Shown one piece after another: positions 36,503 through 44,516 of a stretch of DNA of 64,000 nucleotides. Every line of letters begins with the position of its first letter. The stretch's first letter is position 1. The notes under the pieces are model-generated. The model had not been told where the DNA came from, searched no databases, and worked only from the letters and a program-made list of their open reading frames with translations. This DNA comes from JABLTI01 sp035528035 (GTDB lineage: Archaea > Asgardarchaeota > Heimdallarchaeia > JABLTI01), in contig DATKZI010000051.1 of NCBI GenBank assembly GCA_035528035.1, forward strand, positions 1 through 64,000, in the 5' to 3' direction. The position numbers and the translations under genes were made by a program.

Positions 36503-38428
36503 ATGAAATCAATAGAAAATATCTGTGAGAAATTTGCTTTTCAAAATGCTCTTGATTATGGAAAAGCACAAGTAGGACCCATTATGAGAATCATTATGAG
36601 TGTTTATCCTGATTTACGTAATGATGCTTCAAAAGTAAAAGAAATACTCGAGAAAAAAGTAGAGTATGTTAATTCCATACAAAAAGCAGAAATTGAGCAA
36701 ATTATACAGCAAAAATTCCCTGAATTATTGAAAAAAGAAGAGGTAAAAAGTGATTCAGAGGATGTTGATTTCATAAGAACGATGATCAATGAGGATAATA
36801 GAACCAAACGATTTGGTGGTCGAGTTCACACACGTTTCCCTCCAGAACCAAATGGTTATTTACATATCGGTCATGCAAAATCAATCAATTTAAATTATGG
36901 CATTGCAGAAGAATATAGTGGGAAATTTAATCTAAGATTTGATGATACCAATCCGATAACAGAGGAAGCTGAATATGTCAAAGGAATCATTGAAGATGTA
37001 AAATGGATTGGTGGAAATTTCGAGGATCGCTTATTATTTGCATCCAATTATTTTGATCAATTTTACAACTATGCTGTTCAATTGGTTAAAAAAGGACTAG
37101 CTTATGTTGATGACTTGACGGTAGAAGAAATTCGCGATTATAGAGGAACATTAACTGAACCTGGTAAAGAAAGTCCCTTTAGAAATAGAACAATCGAAGA
37201 AAATCTCGATTTATTTGAAAGAATGAAAGCAGGAGAATTTCCAAATGGTTCAAAGGTTTTACGAGCAAAAATCGATATGAATCATCCTAATTTGTTAATG
37301 CGCGATCCAATAATGTATCGTATTCTCCATGAAAATCACCATAATACTGGTGATAAATGGTGTATTTATCCAATGTATGATTTTGCTCATGGCTTAGAGG
37401 ATTCTATCGAAAGAGTAACTCACTCAATTTGTACAATGGAATTTGAAGTCCATAGAGAGTTATATGATTGGTATCTAGATAACCTTGAGGAGGAAGATGG
37501 AAAGCCTATTTTCCATTCACAGCAAATTGAGTTTGCTCGTTTAAATGTTTCATATACCGTTTTGAGTAAGCGAAAAGTTTTACGATTGGTAAATGAGCGA
37601 TACATAAATGGTTGGGATGATCCCCGATTGTTGACCATCGTTGGTCTAAAGCGTAGAGGAGTAACATCAGATGCTGTTCGAGAATTTTGTAAGAGTATTG
37701 GTGTAACTAAAAGAGAGACAGTCATAGATATATCAGTTTTAAATAAGTTTATTCGAGATGATTTAGATAAACGATGCACTCGAGTTATGACCATTTTACG
37801 ACCACTAAAAGTTATTTTGACCAATTATCCCGACGATAAAATAGGGGAATTTATTGTACCTAATCATCCAAAAGATGAAACTATGGGTAAAAGGAAAGTG
37901 AAATTCTCGAAAACATTATACATAGAACAAGAGGATTTCATGGAGAATCCATTAGATGACTTTCGTCGACTTTCTCCGGGAAAAGAAGTTCGCTTAAAAT
38001 ATTCCTATTTTATCAAATGCGATAAAGTTGTTAAAGATAAGAAAACTGGTGAAATAAAAGAACTTCAATGTAGCTATGATCCTGCTACTAAAGGTGGTAC
38101 TGCTCCCGATGGACGAGATGTACAAGGAACTATTCATTGGTTATCTGCCACCAATGCAGTTCATGCTGAAATACGCTTATATGACCAACTTTTTACTAAA
38201 GAAAATCCTCTTGATGCTGAAGAAGGAAAAGACTACACAGATTACATTAATCCCAATTCCCTTGAGATACTTCAAGGCTTTGTAGAACCACATCTACAGA
38301 AATCAAAAATTGGTGATAGATACCAATTCGAAAGAAATGGTTATTTCAATATTGATTATGATTCTAAAAAAGATGCTTTAGTCTTTAACAGGATTATTCC
38401 TTTACGTGATTCATGGTCCAAGAAATAA
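36503..38428 (+). CDS. glnS: glutaminyl-tRNA synthetase with archaeal-GluRS-like N-terminal extension
   Basis: A 641-residue class I synthetase. The catalytic domain is of GlnRS type: FPPEPNGYLHIGHAKS at 112-127 (HIGH at 121-124), RFDDTNP at 145-151, and the KMSKS-equivalent VLSKR at 353-357; GluRS enzymes instead have RFAPxPSGxLHIGHAR and EDTDP. The C-terminal half is a beta-barrel anticodon-binding region. Residues 1-105 (CEKFAFQNALDYGKAQVG to VDFIRTMIN) resemble the N-terminal extension of archaeal GluRS, making a mixed architecture; E. coli GlnRS is about 554 residues. It attaches glutamine to tRNA-Gln directly. No ribosome-binding site precedes the ATG, and a TATA-like TTTATTATT at 36471-36479 places the start of transcription close to the ATG, so the mRNA may be leaderless. 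A tRNA-Gln gene lies downstream. Confidence 0.93.
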   Translation: MKSIENICEKFAFQNALDYGKAQVGPIMRIIMSVYPDLRNDASKVKEILEKKVEYVNSIQKAEIEQIIQQKFPELLKKEEVKSDSEDVDFIRTMINEDNRTKRFGGRVHTRFPPEPNGYLHIGHAKSINLNYGIAEEYSGKFNLRFDDTNPITEEAEYVKGIIEDVKWIGGNFEDRLLFASNYFDQFYNYAVQLVKKGLAYVDDLTVEEIRDYRGTLTEPGKESPFRNRTIEENLDLFERMKAGEFPNGSKVLRAKIDMNHPNLLMRDPIMYRILHENHHNTGDKWCIYPMYDFAHGLEDSIERVTHSICTMEFEVHRELYDWYLDNLEEEDGKPIFHSQQIEFARLNVSYTVLSKRKVLRLVNERYINGWDDPRLLTIVGLKRRGVTSDAVREFCKSIGVTKRETVIDISVLNKFIRDDLDKRCTRVMTILRPLKVILTNYPDDKIGEFIVPNHPKDETMGKRKVKFSKTLYIEQEDFMENPLDDFRRLSPGKEVRLKYSYFIKCDKVVKDKKTGEIKELQCSYDPATKGGTAPDGRDVQGTIHWLSATNAVHAEIRLYDQLFTKENPLDAEEGKDYTDYINPNSLEILQGFVEPHLQKSKIGDRYQFERNGYFNIDYDSKKDALVFNRIIPLRDSWSKK

Positions 38429-38500
38429 CCATGAATTAACTTTTTTTTTAAAAAAAGAAAGAAAAAAAAATAATTATATCTGGTCAGAATACTAACCAGA

Positions 38501-38656
38501 TTAATCATTAGGTACGTAAATATCAAAGATTTCAATTTCAACATCTGTGTTATCAATACGATTTTGAGCGTAGAAATAAACACTGAGAAAAATAGTTGGT
38601 GTAGCGACAATAACAACTGCGCTAACGATTATAAGGATTTTATATAAATTTTTCAT
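38501..38656 (-). CDS. 51-residue single-pass membrane protein
   Basis: A short open frame starting with ATG at 38656. It encodes two lysines near the N terminus (MKNLYK), one hydrophobic helix (about residues 7-29, ILIIVSAVVIVATPTIFLSV) and an acidic tail ending IFDIYVPND. This looks like a signal-anchored small protein with the tail outside. The frame has a sensible start and stop and a coherent topology, but no ribosome-binding site is obvious and no family is recognised. It might be the remnant of a larger anchored protein. It lies between glnS and the tRNA-Gln gene, on the other strand. Confidence 0.5.
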   Translation of the reverse strand: MKNLYKILIIVSAVVIVATPTIFLSVYFYAQNRIDNTDVEIEIFDIYVPND

Positions 38657-38800
38657 TTAAATTACACTAGAATTTACTAAAAAAATAGCTTTTTCAAATA
38701 GTAAATAAAGGTTATTTTAGAAACAAAAAAGTAAAAGAGGGATTTCTTATCAAATAAAGTAGGAAAAAAAGCATTAGCTCTTTTTTAGTTTCAAAAGAAA

Positions 38801-38808
38801 TATTTAAA
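38801..38808 (+). promoter_or_regulatory. TATA box upstream of tRNA-Gln
   Basis: TATTTAAA, preceded by a purine-rich AAAAGAAA that fits a BRE, lies 40 bases before the 5' end of the tRNA-Gln gene. This is compatible with a tRNA promoter giving a short 5' leader trimmed by RNase P. Confidence 0.5.
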
Positions 38809-38885
38809 ACCAAAAAAAGAATGTTTGACAAGTAGAAAATCTACAATAGACCTGTAGTCTAGCGGCCAAGGATTGGGGACTTTGA

Positions 38886-38917
38886 AAAAAGTCTCGAGGC
38901 ACTCGGGATTCTCAAGA
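38886..38917 (+). other. tRNA-Gln intron 1 (anticodon loop, 32 bases)
   Basis: Insertion between tRNA positions 37 and 38, the canonical archaeal intron site. The borders are inferred from restoring the anticodon stem GGGGA/TCCCT; because A's flank the junction, they could slide by one or more bases. Its 3' half can pair with exon 2 (GGGATTC with GAATCCC), as expected for a splicing helix near the 3' splice site. Confidence 0.75.
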
Positions 38918-38937
38918 ATCCCTCGACCGGAGTTCAA

Positions 38938-38968
38938 TCACAAGTTGATGCGTTCAGCTTTGGAATAT
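38938..38968 (+). other. tRNA-Gln intron 2 (T loop, 31 bases)
   Basis: An insertion inside the T loop, between TTCAA (54-58) and AT (59-60). Removing 31 bases restores TTCAAAT closed by CGGAG/CTCCG. A boundary shifted by one base gives the same length. T-loop introns are non-canonical and occur in only some archaeal lineages. Confidence 0.75.
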
Positions 38969-39008
38969 ATCTCCGCAGGTCTACCAATTCTATTTTTTAT
39001 AGATCCCA

Positions 39009-39560
39009 TTATTCTTGCCAGGTGGTAACATCATTAATTGATAATTTTGAGATGCTTCTTGGTTCAGTAGTTGAATAGCCAAAAGTTACTGCTGCTATTA
39101 CTTGCATATCTGTTTTGAGAAATTGTTTTACTGCTTTTTCAATATAGAGTATATCACAAATCCATAATGAACCAAGACCAAGGTCATATGCTTTTAATAA
39201 CATATTCTGAATTGCAGCTGAAACGGATTGTATGTCTGGTCTACTTGGATGAGATAAAGGATTATCTATACAGAAAACTAACACTATTACAGGTGCTTCT
39301 TTCATTGTTGTAAAACTATGTCTAGGAAAAGGAGGAACACCGGAATCAGCAACTAGTTTATCGAATTCCTCCAAACAAAAAGAAGCAAATCTCTCTTTAG
39401 CTTCCTTATGAAAAACATGAAATCGCCATTGTTGTCCATTTTTTGCTGAAGGAGCACTATTTCCTGCTGTTAAAATTGCTTTTATTTGCTCTTTTGTTAG
39501 AGAATCTGTTTTGTACCTTCTTATTGAACGTCTGTTTGCTATTGCGTTATCTAGTGTCAT
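39009..39560 (-). CDS. nitroreductase-family protein
   Basis: A protein of about 183 residues with the nitroreductase N-terminal signature AIANRRSIRRYKTDSLT, the FMN-site segment GNSAPSAKNGQQWRFHVF and, later, AIQNMLLKAYDLGLGSLWICDI and AAVTFGYS. It binds FMN and reduces an unidentified substrate using NAD(P)H. An in-frame TTG at 39578 would add six residues (MNSLNI); I prefer the ATG at 39560, though no ribosome-binding site supports either. It converges with the tRNA-Gln gene, whose 3' end is only 23 bases away. Confidence 0.85.
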   Translation of the reverse strand: MTLDNAIANRRSIRRYKTDSLTKEQIKAILTAGNSAPSAKNGQQWRFHVFHKEAKERFASFCLEEFDKLVADSGVPPFPRHSFTTMKEAPVIVLVFCIDNPLSHPSRPDIQSVSAAIQNMLLKAYDLGLGSLWICDILYIEKAVKQFLKTDMQVIAAVTFGYSTTEPRSISKLSINDVTTWQE

Positions 39561-39695
39561 AATGTTTAAGCTATTCAAATATCATTTTTTAATTATTTTG
39601 ACAAAAACTAATTTTATTTAGTTCTTTATAAAAACAAAATTAATATTCTATAAATGCAACTGTTATATTGAGGGATTATTATTACTAAGCAAGAT

Positions 39696-40217
39696 TTGGA
39701 TTCTTCTGAAGCAATTGTCAGTATGCGTAAAGAGCTTAATTACGAAGAAGTAAAAAAAGAAATTATTTATGATTTGAATGAAAATAAACAGATCGTTTTA
39801 GCAACTTCATTAAACAATCGAGTAACATCTCGAGTAGTTGATTTTGCTAATGATGATCTAACTATCTATTTTATGTCATGGAATCATAATAAGAAAATAA
39901 CTCAAATTACTGGTAATTCTCATGTAGCTCTTAGCTTGAATAACATACAAATTGAAGCAAAAGCTGAAATCCTAGGAAGACCTACTGAAGAAAGAAATAA
40001 ATGCCTTTTAGAATTTCATAAAAAGAAATTTTCCGAAATTTATGTAAAAACATTTTCTAATATCCCTGAAATTGTTATTGTTAAGATAACTCCTATCTCT
40101 ATTGTAAAATTTCTAAATATTGATAGAAGATTTTATTTTGTTAAAATGGATATAGCAAACAAAAAAGCCTATCAAATGAGATTAGAGGATAAAAAAAATC
40201 TAGAATATCCTTATTAG
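39696..40217 (+). CDS. pyridoxamine 5'-phosphate oxidase-like flavin protein
   Basis: A 173-residue protein with the split-barrel layout of the pyridoxamine-phosphate-oxidase family: NENKQIVLATSLNNRVTSRVVDFA, then LTIYFMSWNHNKKITQITGNSHVALSLN, then EIEAKAEILGRP. This small group binds FMN, F420 or heme, and the exact cofactor is not shown by the sequence. Start is uncertain: TTG at 39696 or ATG at 39723; a GAGGG motif at 39670-39674 is too far from both. It is divergent from the nitroreductase gene, an arrangement consistent with shared control of two flavoproteins. Confidence 0.7.
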   Translation: MDSSEAIVSMRKELNYEEVKKEIIYDLNENKQIVLATSLNNRVTSRVVDFANDDLTIYFMSWNHNKKITQITGNSHVALSLNNIQIEAKAEILGRPTEERNKCLLEFHKKKFSEIYVKTFSNIPEIVIVKITPISIVKFLNIDRRFYFVKMDIANKKAYQMRLEDKKNLEYPY

Positions 40218-40314
40218 AAATAATTTAATTGCCTACATTATTAGCTTGTGATAAAAAAAGAAATAAAAAATTGAAATTAATTACCAGTTCTTATCAAGAG
40301 AGAGGTGATTTATC

Positions 40315-40644
40315 TCATTCTTTTTCCTCAGAAAAATCAAATGAGAAATCTTTACTTTGTTTTTGCATTTGACTAAACATTACTTTTTGAATTATATTAC
40401 CTATAATATTAGAGCTAACTTTACGTTTTCTTCTTAATTTGGATAATGGGGCAAATAATAACACCAATACTAATAGTACTGAAACTGTTAATACAGGTAA
40501 AGATAATAGAATAACAGTTATTCTTTCATTTATGAATGCATTTGTATCGCCCCAGCCAACGAGACCCCAAATGGCAAAGGTTACATATGCAACCATTATC
40601 AGTAGAAATAAAAAATAGAATAATACTTTAGTAAATTTCTTCAT
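40315..40644 (-). CDS. small two-pass membrane protein, unknown function
   Basis: A protein of about 109 residues with two hydrophobic helices (roughly 6-28 and 42-65), joined by a short loop (WGDTNAFINER), then a strongly basic segment (KLRRKRKV) and an acidic C-terminal tail (DFSEEKE). No family is recognised. A GTGAT motif 6 bases upstream supports the ATG at 40644; an in-frame GTG at 40653 overlaps that motif and is less likely. It follows the ChrB-C gene by about 40 bases on the same strand and may be in one transcript with it. Confidence 0.55.
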   Translation of the reverse strand: MKKFTKVLFYFLFLLIMVAYVTFAIWGLVGWGDTNAFINERITVILLSLPVLTVSVLLVLVLLFAPLSKLRRKRKVSSNIIGNIIQKVMFSQMQKQSKDFSFDFSEEKE

Positions 40645-40687
40645 TTTTATCACTTTTGTTAATAATATTATCGAATAAGATATTTAC

Positions 40688-41236
40688 TTAAATTAATTTT
40701 CTGGAATTCAATTGATTGATTTTAGTTTTTATATATAATGTCCTTTCACCACGAGAGGGTATTTTTTCTAATTCATCTTTATATTTCTCAAATATTATTT
40801 CTCTTTGAAGATAAGTATAAAGAACATCATAAAATGGAAATTCAAGATTTAATGCATCATGATCAGACTCTACTAATAATGGTGCACCACTTGCTATTGC
40901 CTCTAATGCTATTGCTAATGGTTCCATCTCAATATTATCTGTATCTGCTGCTCGAACGATTTTTCTCATTCTTTGTAAAGCTTCATCCTCTTCAAGATTA
41001 TAGATTTTAATGATAGCGTCAAATGTACAATATTTCACACCATTTTCTTCATAGTGATTTAAATCAGCATTTGGTAATTTAACATCAAAAGGAATTGCAC
41101 CTGTCTTTTCAACAAAATCAGCTATTTCATTTTGAGGTAAAAAAATAAATTGTGCGTGTAAATCAATGAAATTTTTTATTAACCACGGACAAGCAACCCT
41201 ATCTACATGAACATAATTTCTAGTAACCCATATCAT
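40688..41236 (-). CDS. ChrB C-terminal-domain (chromate-resistance-type) protein
   Basis: A 182-residue protein made up almost entirely of the ChrB C-terminal domain: WVTRNYVHVDRVACPWLIKNFID at the N terminus, FIFLP, FDVKLPNADLNHYEENGVKYCTFDAIIKIYNL, and IVRAADTDNIEMEPLAIALEAI. In Bacteria this domain is found in ChrB, a regulator linked to chromate resistance, and in stand-alone proteins. There is no ChrA chromate transporter in the window, so a metal-resistance role is only suggested by family. Conserved His and Cys may bind a metal. Confidence 0.8.
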   Translation of the reverse strand: MIWVTRNYVHVDRVACPWLIKNFIDLHAQFIFLPQNEIADFVEKTGAIPFDVKLPNADLNHYEENGVKYCTFDAIIKIYNLEEDEALQRMRKIVRAADTDNIEMEPLAIALEAIASGAPLLVESDHDALNLEFPFYDVLYTYLQREIIFEKYKDELEKIPSRGERTLYIKTKINQLNSRKLI

Positions 41237-41468
41237 AATTATCGTTTATTAAGAAGATTCATTATTTATAAACTTTAAAGAGTATTATTGAAAAAATTCT
41301 ATTAACAATTTTCTTTAGAATTTTAAATAAATAAGAGTGATTTTTTATTGAATTATTATGAAGAATTATAATTAAATTAAGAATAAAAAATATGACTTTA
41401 AAGGATTAGTAAACTAAAAAATAGCAAGATAAAGTAAATGATATTTATCACATTTTGGAGAATTAATA

Positions 41469-42536
41469 ATGATCACACCAAAGAAAGTAGTTATTGAGAA
41501 ACTAAATATTAAGGAAATACCCGAAGATTTCTGGGATAAATATCATCTTTTTAATGAAAAAATTCATCAAGAAATTTTTCCTAATGAACCTTTAATTTCT
41601 CGAAATGTTGTTGAAAAAAGAATCATTAGTGATAGTCCTGAATATCATTGGAGTCGTTGGATAATCTACAACGATAAAACAAAAAAGGAAATTATTGCTT
41701 CATGTACATTTGGTTATACTCGTGAAGATTCACCTTCATATGAAGAAAATAAAGGTAACAGCTATTTCAATATAGTAATAGACAATGATTTTAGACGTAA
41801 AGGATTAGGTTCCTTTCTTCTTAAAAAAACAGCAAAAATACTAATTGAACACGGATTTAAATTTGCGCAAACACAGACTTATTTTGAACCAGGAATTCAA
41901 TTTTGTAAAAAATATAATGCTACTTTAGTTAATATTGAGCGTGATAATCGTTTATATCTTAATGAAGTTAATTGGGAGATGGTTACTTCTTGGGCAAATG
42001 AAGCTCAACAAAAAAATCCTGAAACAAGGATTGAACAATTTAATACTTATCCTGATTCAGATATCCTTGAATTAACAAAATTAATTACAATAATTGAAAG
42101 CGAAACGCCTATTCAAGACGAAGAAAAAAGATGGCATGAAGTCTTTACACCTGAATCTTGGCGAAAGTATGAGCAGCATTTTGAGGCAAGAGGGTACACA
42201 TTTTATAATATGATTACGCGAGAGAAAGATGGTACTATAAGCGGAATTACTGGAATTTCTACCTCATCTGAAGAAAATCCTCATCAAATTGAACAAGAAC
42301 TTACAGGGGTGTTGAAAGAATACCGTGGTAAAGGGTATGGTAAATGGCTTAAAGCACAAATGCTTCTTTTAATAAGAGATAATCTGCCAAATAAGATCCA
42401 CATAACAACTGGAAATGCTGATCACAATGTACCGATGCTTTCAATTAATACTAGACTTGGATTTAAGCAAAGATATACTATTTCAACATTTAATTTTATA
42501 ATACAAGATTTGCTAGAAATATTAGGAAAGGATTGA
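41469..42536 (+). CDS. double-domain GNAT acetyltransferase
   Basis: A 355-residue protein with two GNAT folds. The first has acetyl-CoA-binding RRKGLGSFLLKKTAKI (about residues 99-114) after a strand YFNIVIDNDF. The second has RGKGYGKWLKAQMLLLI (about 285-301) after LTGVLKEY, with a downstream NVPMLSINTRLGFKQRY strand. Both carry the R/Q-x-x-G-x-G/A motif. This double arrangement is known from mycothiol-synthase-like and other fused acetyltransferases; the acceptor substrate is not indicated. It is preceded by GGAG. It stands alone. Confidence 0.82.
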   Translation: MITPKKVVIEKLNIKEIPEDFWDKYHLFNEKIHQEIFPNEPLISRNVVEKRIISDSPEYHWSRWIIYNDKTKKEIIASCTFGYTREDSPSYEENKGNSYFNIVIDNDFRRKGLGSFLLKKTAKILIEHGFKFAQTQTYFEPGIQFCKKYNATLVNIERDNRLYLNEVNWEMVTSWANEAQQKNPETRIEQFNTYPDSDILELTKLITIIESETPIQDEEKRWHEVFTPESWRKYEQHFEARGYTFYNMITREKDGTISGITGISTSSEENPHQIEQELTGVLKEYRGKGYGKWLKAQMLLLIRDNLPNKIHITTGNADHNVPMLSINTRLGFKQRYTISTFNFIIQDLLEILGKD

Positions 42537-42629
42537 CTGATCATTGAAATCATCAATCTATTCCATCACTAAAGAAATTATAGAATAAAGTATAAATTAT
42601 AATCATCATTCCCTTTGTTAGAGACAACT

Positions 42630-43322
42630 ATGAATAATTTTAATGAAATCAAAGTAATTACATTTGATGGGGATGGTACATTATGGGACTTTGAAAAAGT
42701 CATGAGACATTCATTAAAATTCGTATTAGCAGCATTAAATGAGATTGATTCTGAAGCTGGATCTAAACTTGATGTTGATATGTTGATCGTTATTAGAAAT
42801 AAAGTAGCTAAAGATTTGAAGGGGATTACAACAAATTTAGAAGACATTAGACTGCAAGCATTTATTCAAACACTTAATTATATAGGGAGACCTAATGAAG
42901 AATTAGCTAAATTTCTAAATGAAATCTATTTAAAACACCGTTTTGAAGACATTGAGTTATTTGATGATGTTCTACAAACACTTACTCAATTAAAGAAGAA
43001 ATATACAATTGGTTTATTATCAAACGGTAGTAGTTATCCAGATCGATGTGGTTTGGAGAATATTTTTAATTTTGTTATATTCTCTCAAGATTTTGGTATT
43101 GAAAAGCCTGATCCAAGGATATTTGAAATAACCATGAAAAAAGCACAATGTAAAGTTCCAGAAATATTACATATTGGTGATTCTCTTGAGACTGATATTC
43201 AAGGAGCAAAAAACGTTGGGATAAAAAATATCTGGTTAAATAGAAACAATGTGAAAAATAATCAACATTTTAAACCTGATAGAGAAATTACTTCACTAAT
43301 TGAACTATTGGATTTTTTATAA
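42630..43322 (+). CDS. HAD-superfamily hydrolase
   Basis: A protein of about 230 residues with all HAD motifs: motif I DGDGTLWDF (nucleophile Asp), motif II LLSNGSS, motif III lysine in GIEKPDPRIF, and motif IV HIGDSLETDIQGAKNVG. The alpha-helical cap lies at about 15-90 (type C1), as in haloacid dehalogenase or phosphoglycolate phosphatase-like enzymes. It probably hydrolyses a small phosphorylated metabolite; the substrate is unknown. An in-frame TTG at 42615 would add five residues, but the ATG is adopted. It ends 42 bases before the convergent lipid-kinase gene. Confidence 0.88.
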   Translation: MNNFNEIKVITFDGDGTLWDFEKVMRHSLKFVLAALNEIDSEAGSKLDVDMLIVIRNKVAKDLKGITTNLEDIRLQAFIQTLNYIGRPNEELAKFLNEIYLKHRFEDIELFDDVLQTLTQLKKKYTIGLLSNGSSYPDRCGLENIFNFVIFSQDFGIEKPDPRIFEITMKKAQCKVPEILHIGDSLETDIQGAKNVGIKNIWLNRNNVKNNQHFKPDREITSLIELLDFL

Positions 43323-43330
43323 AAAAAAGG

Positions 43331-43351
43331 AGTCTGAAAATCATTCAGACT
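43331..43351 (-). terminator. hairpin plus U-run terminator between convergent genes
   Basis: A perfect 8-base inverted repeat, AGTCTGAA at 43331-43338 and TTCAGACT at 43344-43351, with a 5-base loop. Read on the minus strand, the stem is followed by CCTTTTTTTT, the classical terminator layout. It would end the lipid-kinase transcript, which stops at 43365, and could serve both strands. It is the clearest stem-plus-T-run in the window. Confidence 0.65.
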
Positions 43352-43364
43352 TGATAGGTTTTAT

Positions 43365-44303
43365 TTATTTAATGTTCAATGAGAAAGTATTGGCATTTAG
43401 CCATCCTTCTCTTTTTAAAACAGCATCTGACATCTTGAGAATCTTCAAAACTCTATAAAGACATTCAAAGGTAACAGGTAATTGACCAATGTACTCACCC
43501 ATGGCGTGCCCATGAATTTTCTTTGTTGATTCAGTTGTTATTGTTACCTTTTTTCCTCGAATGACTTCTATTTTTGGATTCGTCAAATGAGTTCCTTTCC
43601 CTAATCTTCTTGAAGTGATTAACGACTCAATGATTCCAGTATTACCAACAATCATGACATCTAGTAAGCCATCATCAATTACTGCATTGGGAGTCACTTT
43701 CATTCCACTACCCACCATCTGACCATTCCCTATCATAGTTGTTAATGATTTTAAATCTTTGACAATTTTTCCATCATCAACATCTATATGTAAATGTCGA
43801 GGACGATATCTAAAGAATGATTTAATAAGTGCTATATTATAGACAGCATTTGTTCCTTTGTTGTATACTTGCTCTGCAACATCAGCATCCAAACCGACAC
43901 CAGCCACTCCCATACAGTATCGAGCTCCATTATTGATTTTAATACAATCTATTTCTCGATATTCCTTTTTCTGTAGCATTTCTATAATATCTTCAATATT
44001 CTTAGTTTGACGAATGTTGAAAGCATTATCATTTCCTCGTCCAACAGGAATTATACCCAAGATATTTTTGAAACCAGTTTGACCTATTCCTGTTACTACT
44101 TCATTGACTGTCCCATCACCACCGAATACTGCTAAGAGCTCATGATCCTTACTTGCTTCTTTAGCTATTCGAATTCCATCTTGTGAAGCTTTTGTCCATT
44201 CAATTTCATAATCAATATTAGCTTCTTTCAAAGCTTTTTCATAAAGGGGCCATTTTTTGATAGCTTTACCTCCATACGTTGTTGGATTTCCAATTATTTT
44301 CAT
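43365..44303 (-). CDS. diacylglycerol-kinase/lipid-kinase-family protein
   Basis: A 312-residue protein of the diacylglycerol-kinase catalytic superfamily. The N-terminal ATP-binding domain begins IIGNPTTYGGKA and holds the signature FGGDGTVNEVVTG, followed by GIIPVGRGNDNAF. The C-terminal domain has RYCMGVAGVGLDADVAE and DDGLLDVMIVGN, typical of YegS/LPP-type lipid kinases. It probably phosphorylates a lipid, possibly a polyprenol or diacyl/isoprenoid-glycerol intermediate, at the membrane. It starts with ATG and is followed by a good terminator. Confidence 0.88.
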   Translation of the reverse strand: MKIIGNPTTYGGKAIKKWPLYEKALKEANIDYEIEWTKASQDGIRIAKEASKDHELLAVFGGDGTVNEVVTGIGQTGFKNILGIIPVGRGNDNAFNIRQTKNIEDIIEMLQKKEYREIDCIKINNGARYCMGVAGVGLDADVAEQVYNKGTNAVYNIALIKSFFRYRPRHLHIDVDDGKIVKDLKSLTTMIGNGQMVGSGMKVTPNAVIDDGLLDVMIVGNTGIIESLITSRRLGKGTHLTNPKIEVIRGKKVTITTESTKKIHGHAMGEYIGQLPVTFECLYRVLKILKMSDAVLKREGWLNANTFSLNIK

Positions 44304-44516
44304 CTATAAAATCTCCTGTTTATGAGTCCTATATTTTAAAAAGAATTCATTTTTTATCTACAAAAGTAATTTCTGTTTAAAGTATTTATGGTTAAATTAA
44401 CCTTTTTTAACTAACTTTTTAACATAGCTATAATTAATTTGGTAAAACTAAGAAAATAGTTATAATTATAATATTGAATATCCTTTGATGAATATCAACG
44501 GAAAGAGGAAAAACAA

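Larger units (their letters stand above)
38848..38986 (+). tRNA. tRNA-Gln (anticodon UUG) with two introns and encoded CCA
   Basis: Exons at 38848-38885, 38918-38937 and 38969-38983 join to a 73-base cloverleaf. The acceptor is AGACCTG pairing with CAGGTCT, and the D-arm is GTCT/GGAT with GG in the loop. The anticodon stem GGGGA/TCCCT has loop CTTTGAA with TTG at 38882-38884, and the T-arm CGGAG/CTCCG has loop TTCAAAT. The discriminator A at 38983 is followed by genomic CCA (38984-38986). The first pair is A1-U72, as in archaeal tRNA-Gln. Intron 1 lies at the canonical 37/38 site and intron 2 in the T loop. It follows glnS on the same strand. Confidence 0.9.

Noticed and set aside
38882..38899. 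An alternative anticodon stem (GGACT/AGTCT) that would give a GAA (Phe) anticodon and a long variable arm.
   Set aside because: The alternative gives a poor tRNA class and leaves the GGGGA/TCCCT stem unpaired. The two-intron tRNA-Gln fold restores all stems and has the family's CTTTGAA loop.
40688..41236. Chromate-resistance system.
   Set aside because: Only the ChrB C-terminal domain is present; no ChrA transporter is in the window. The domain name does not prove function.
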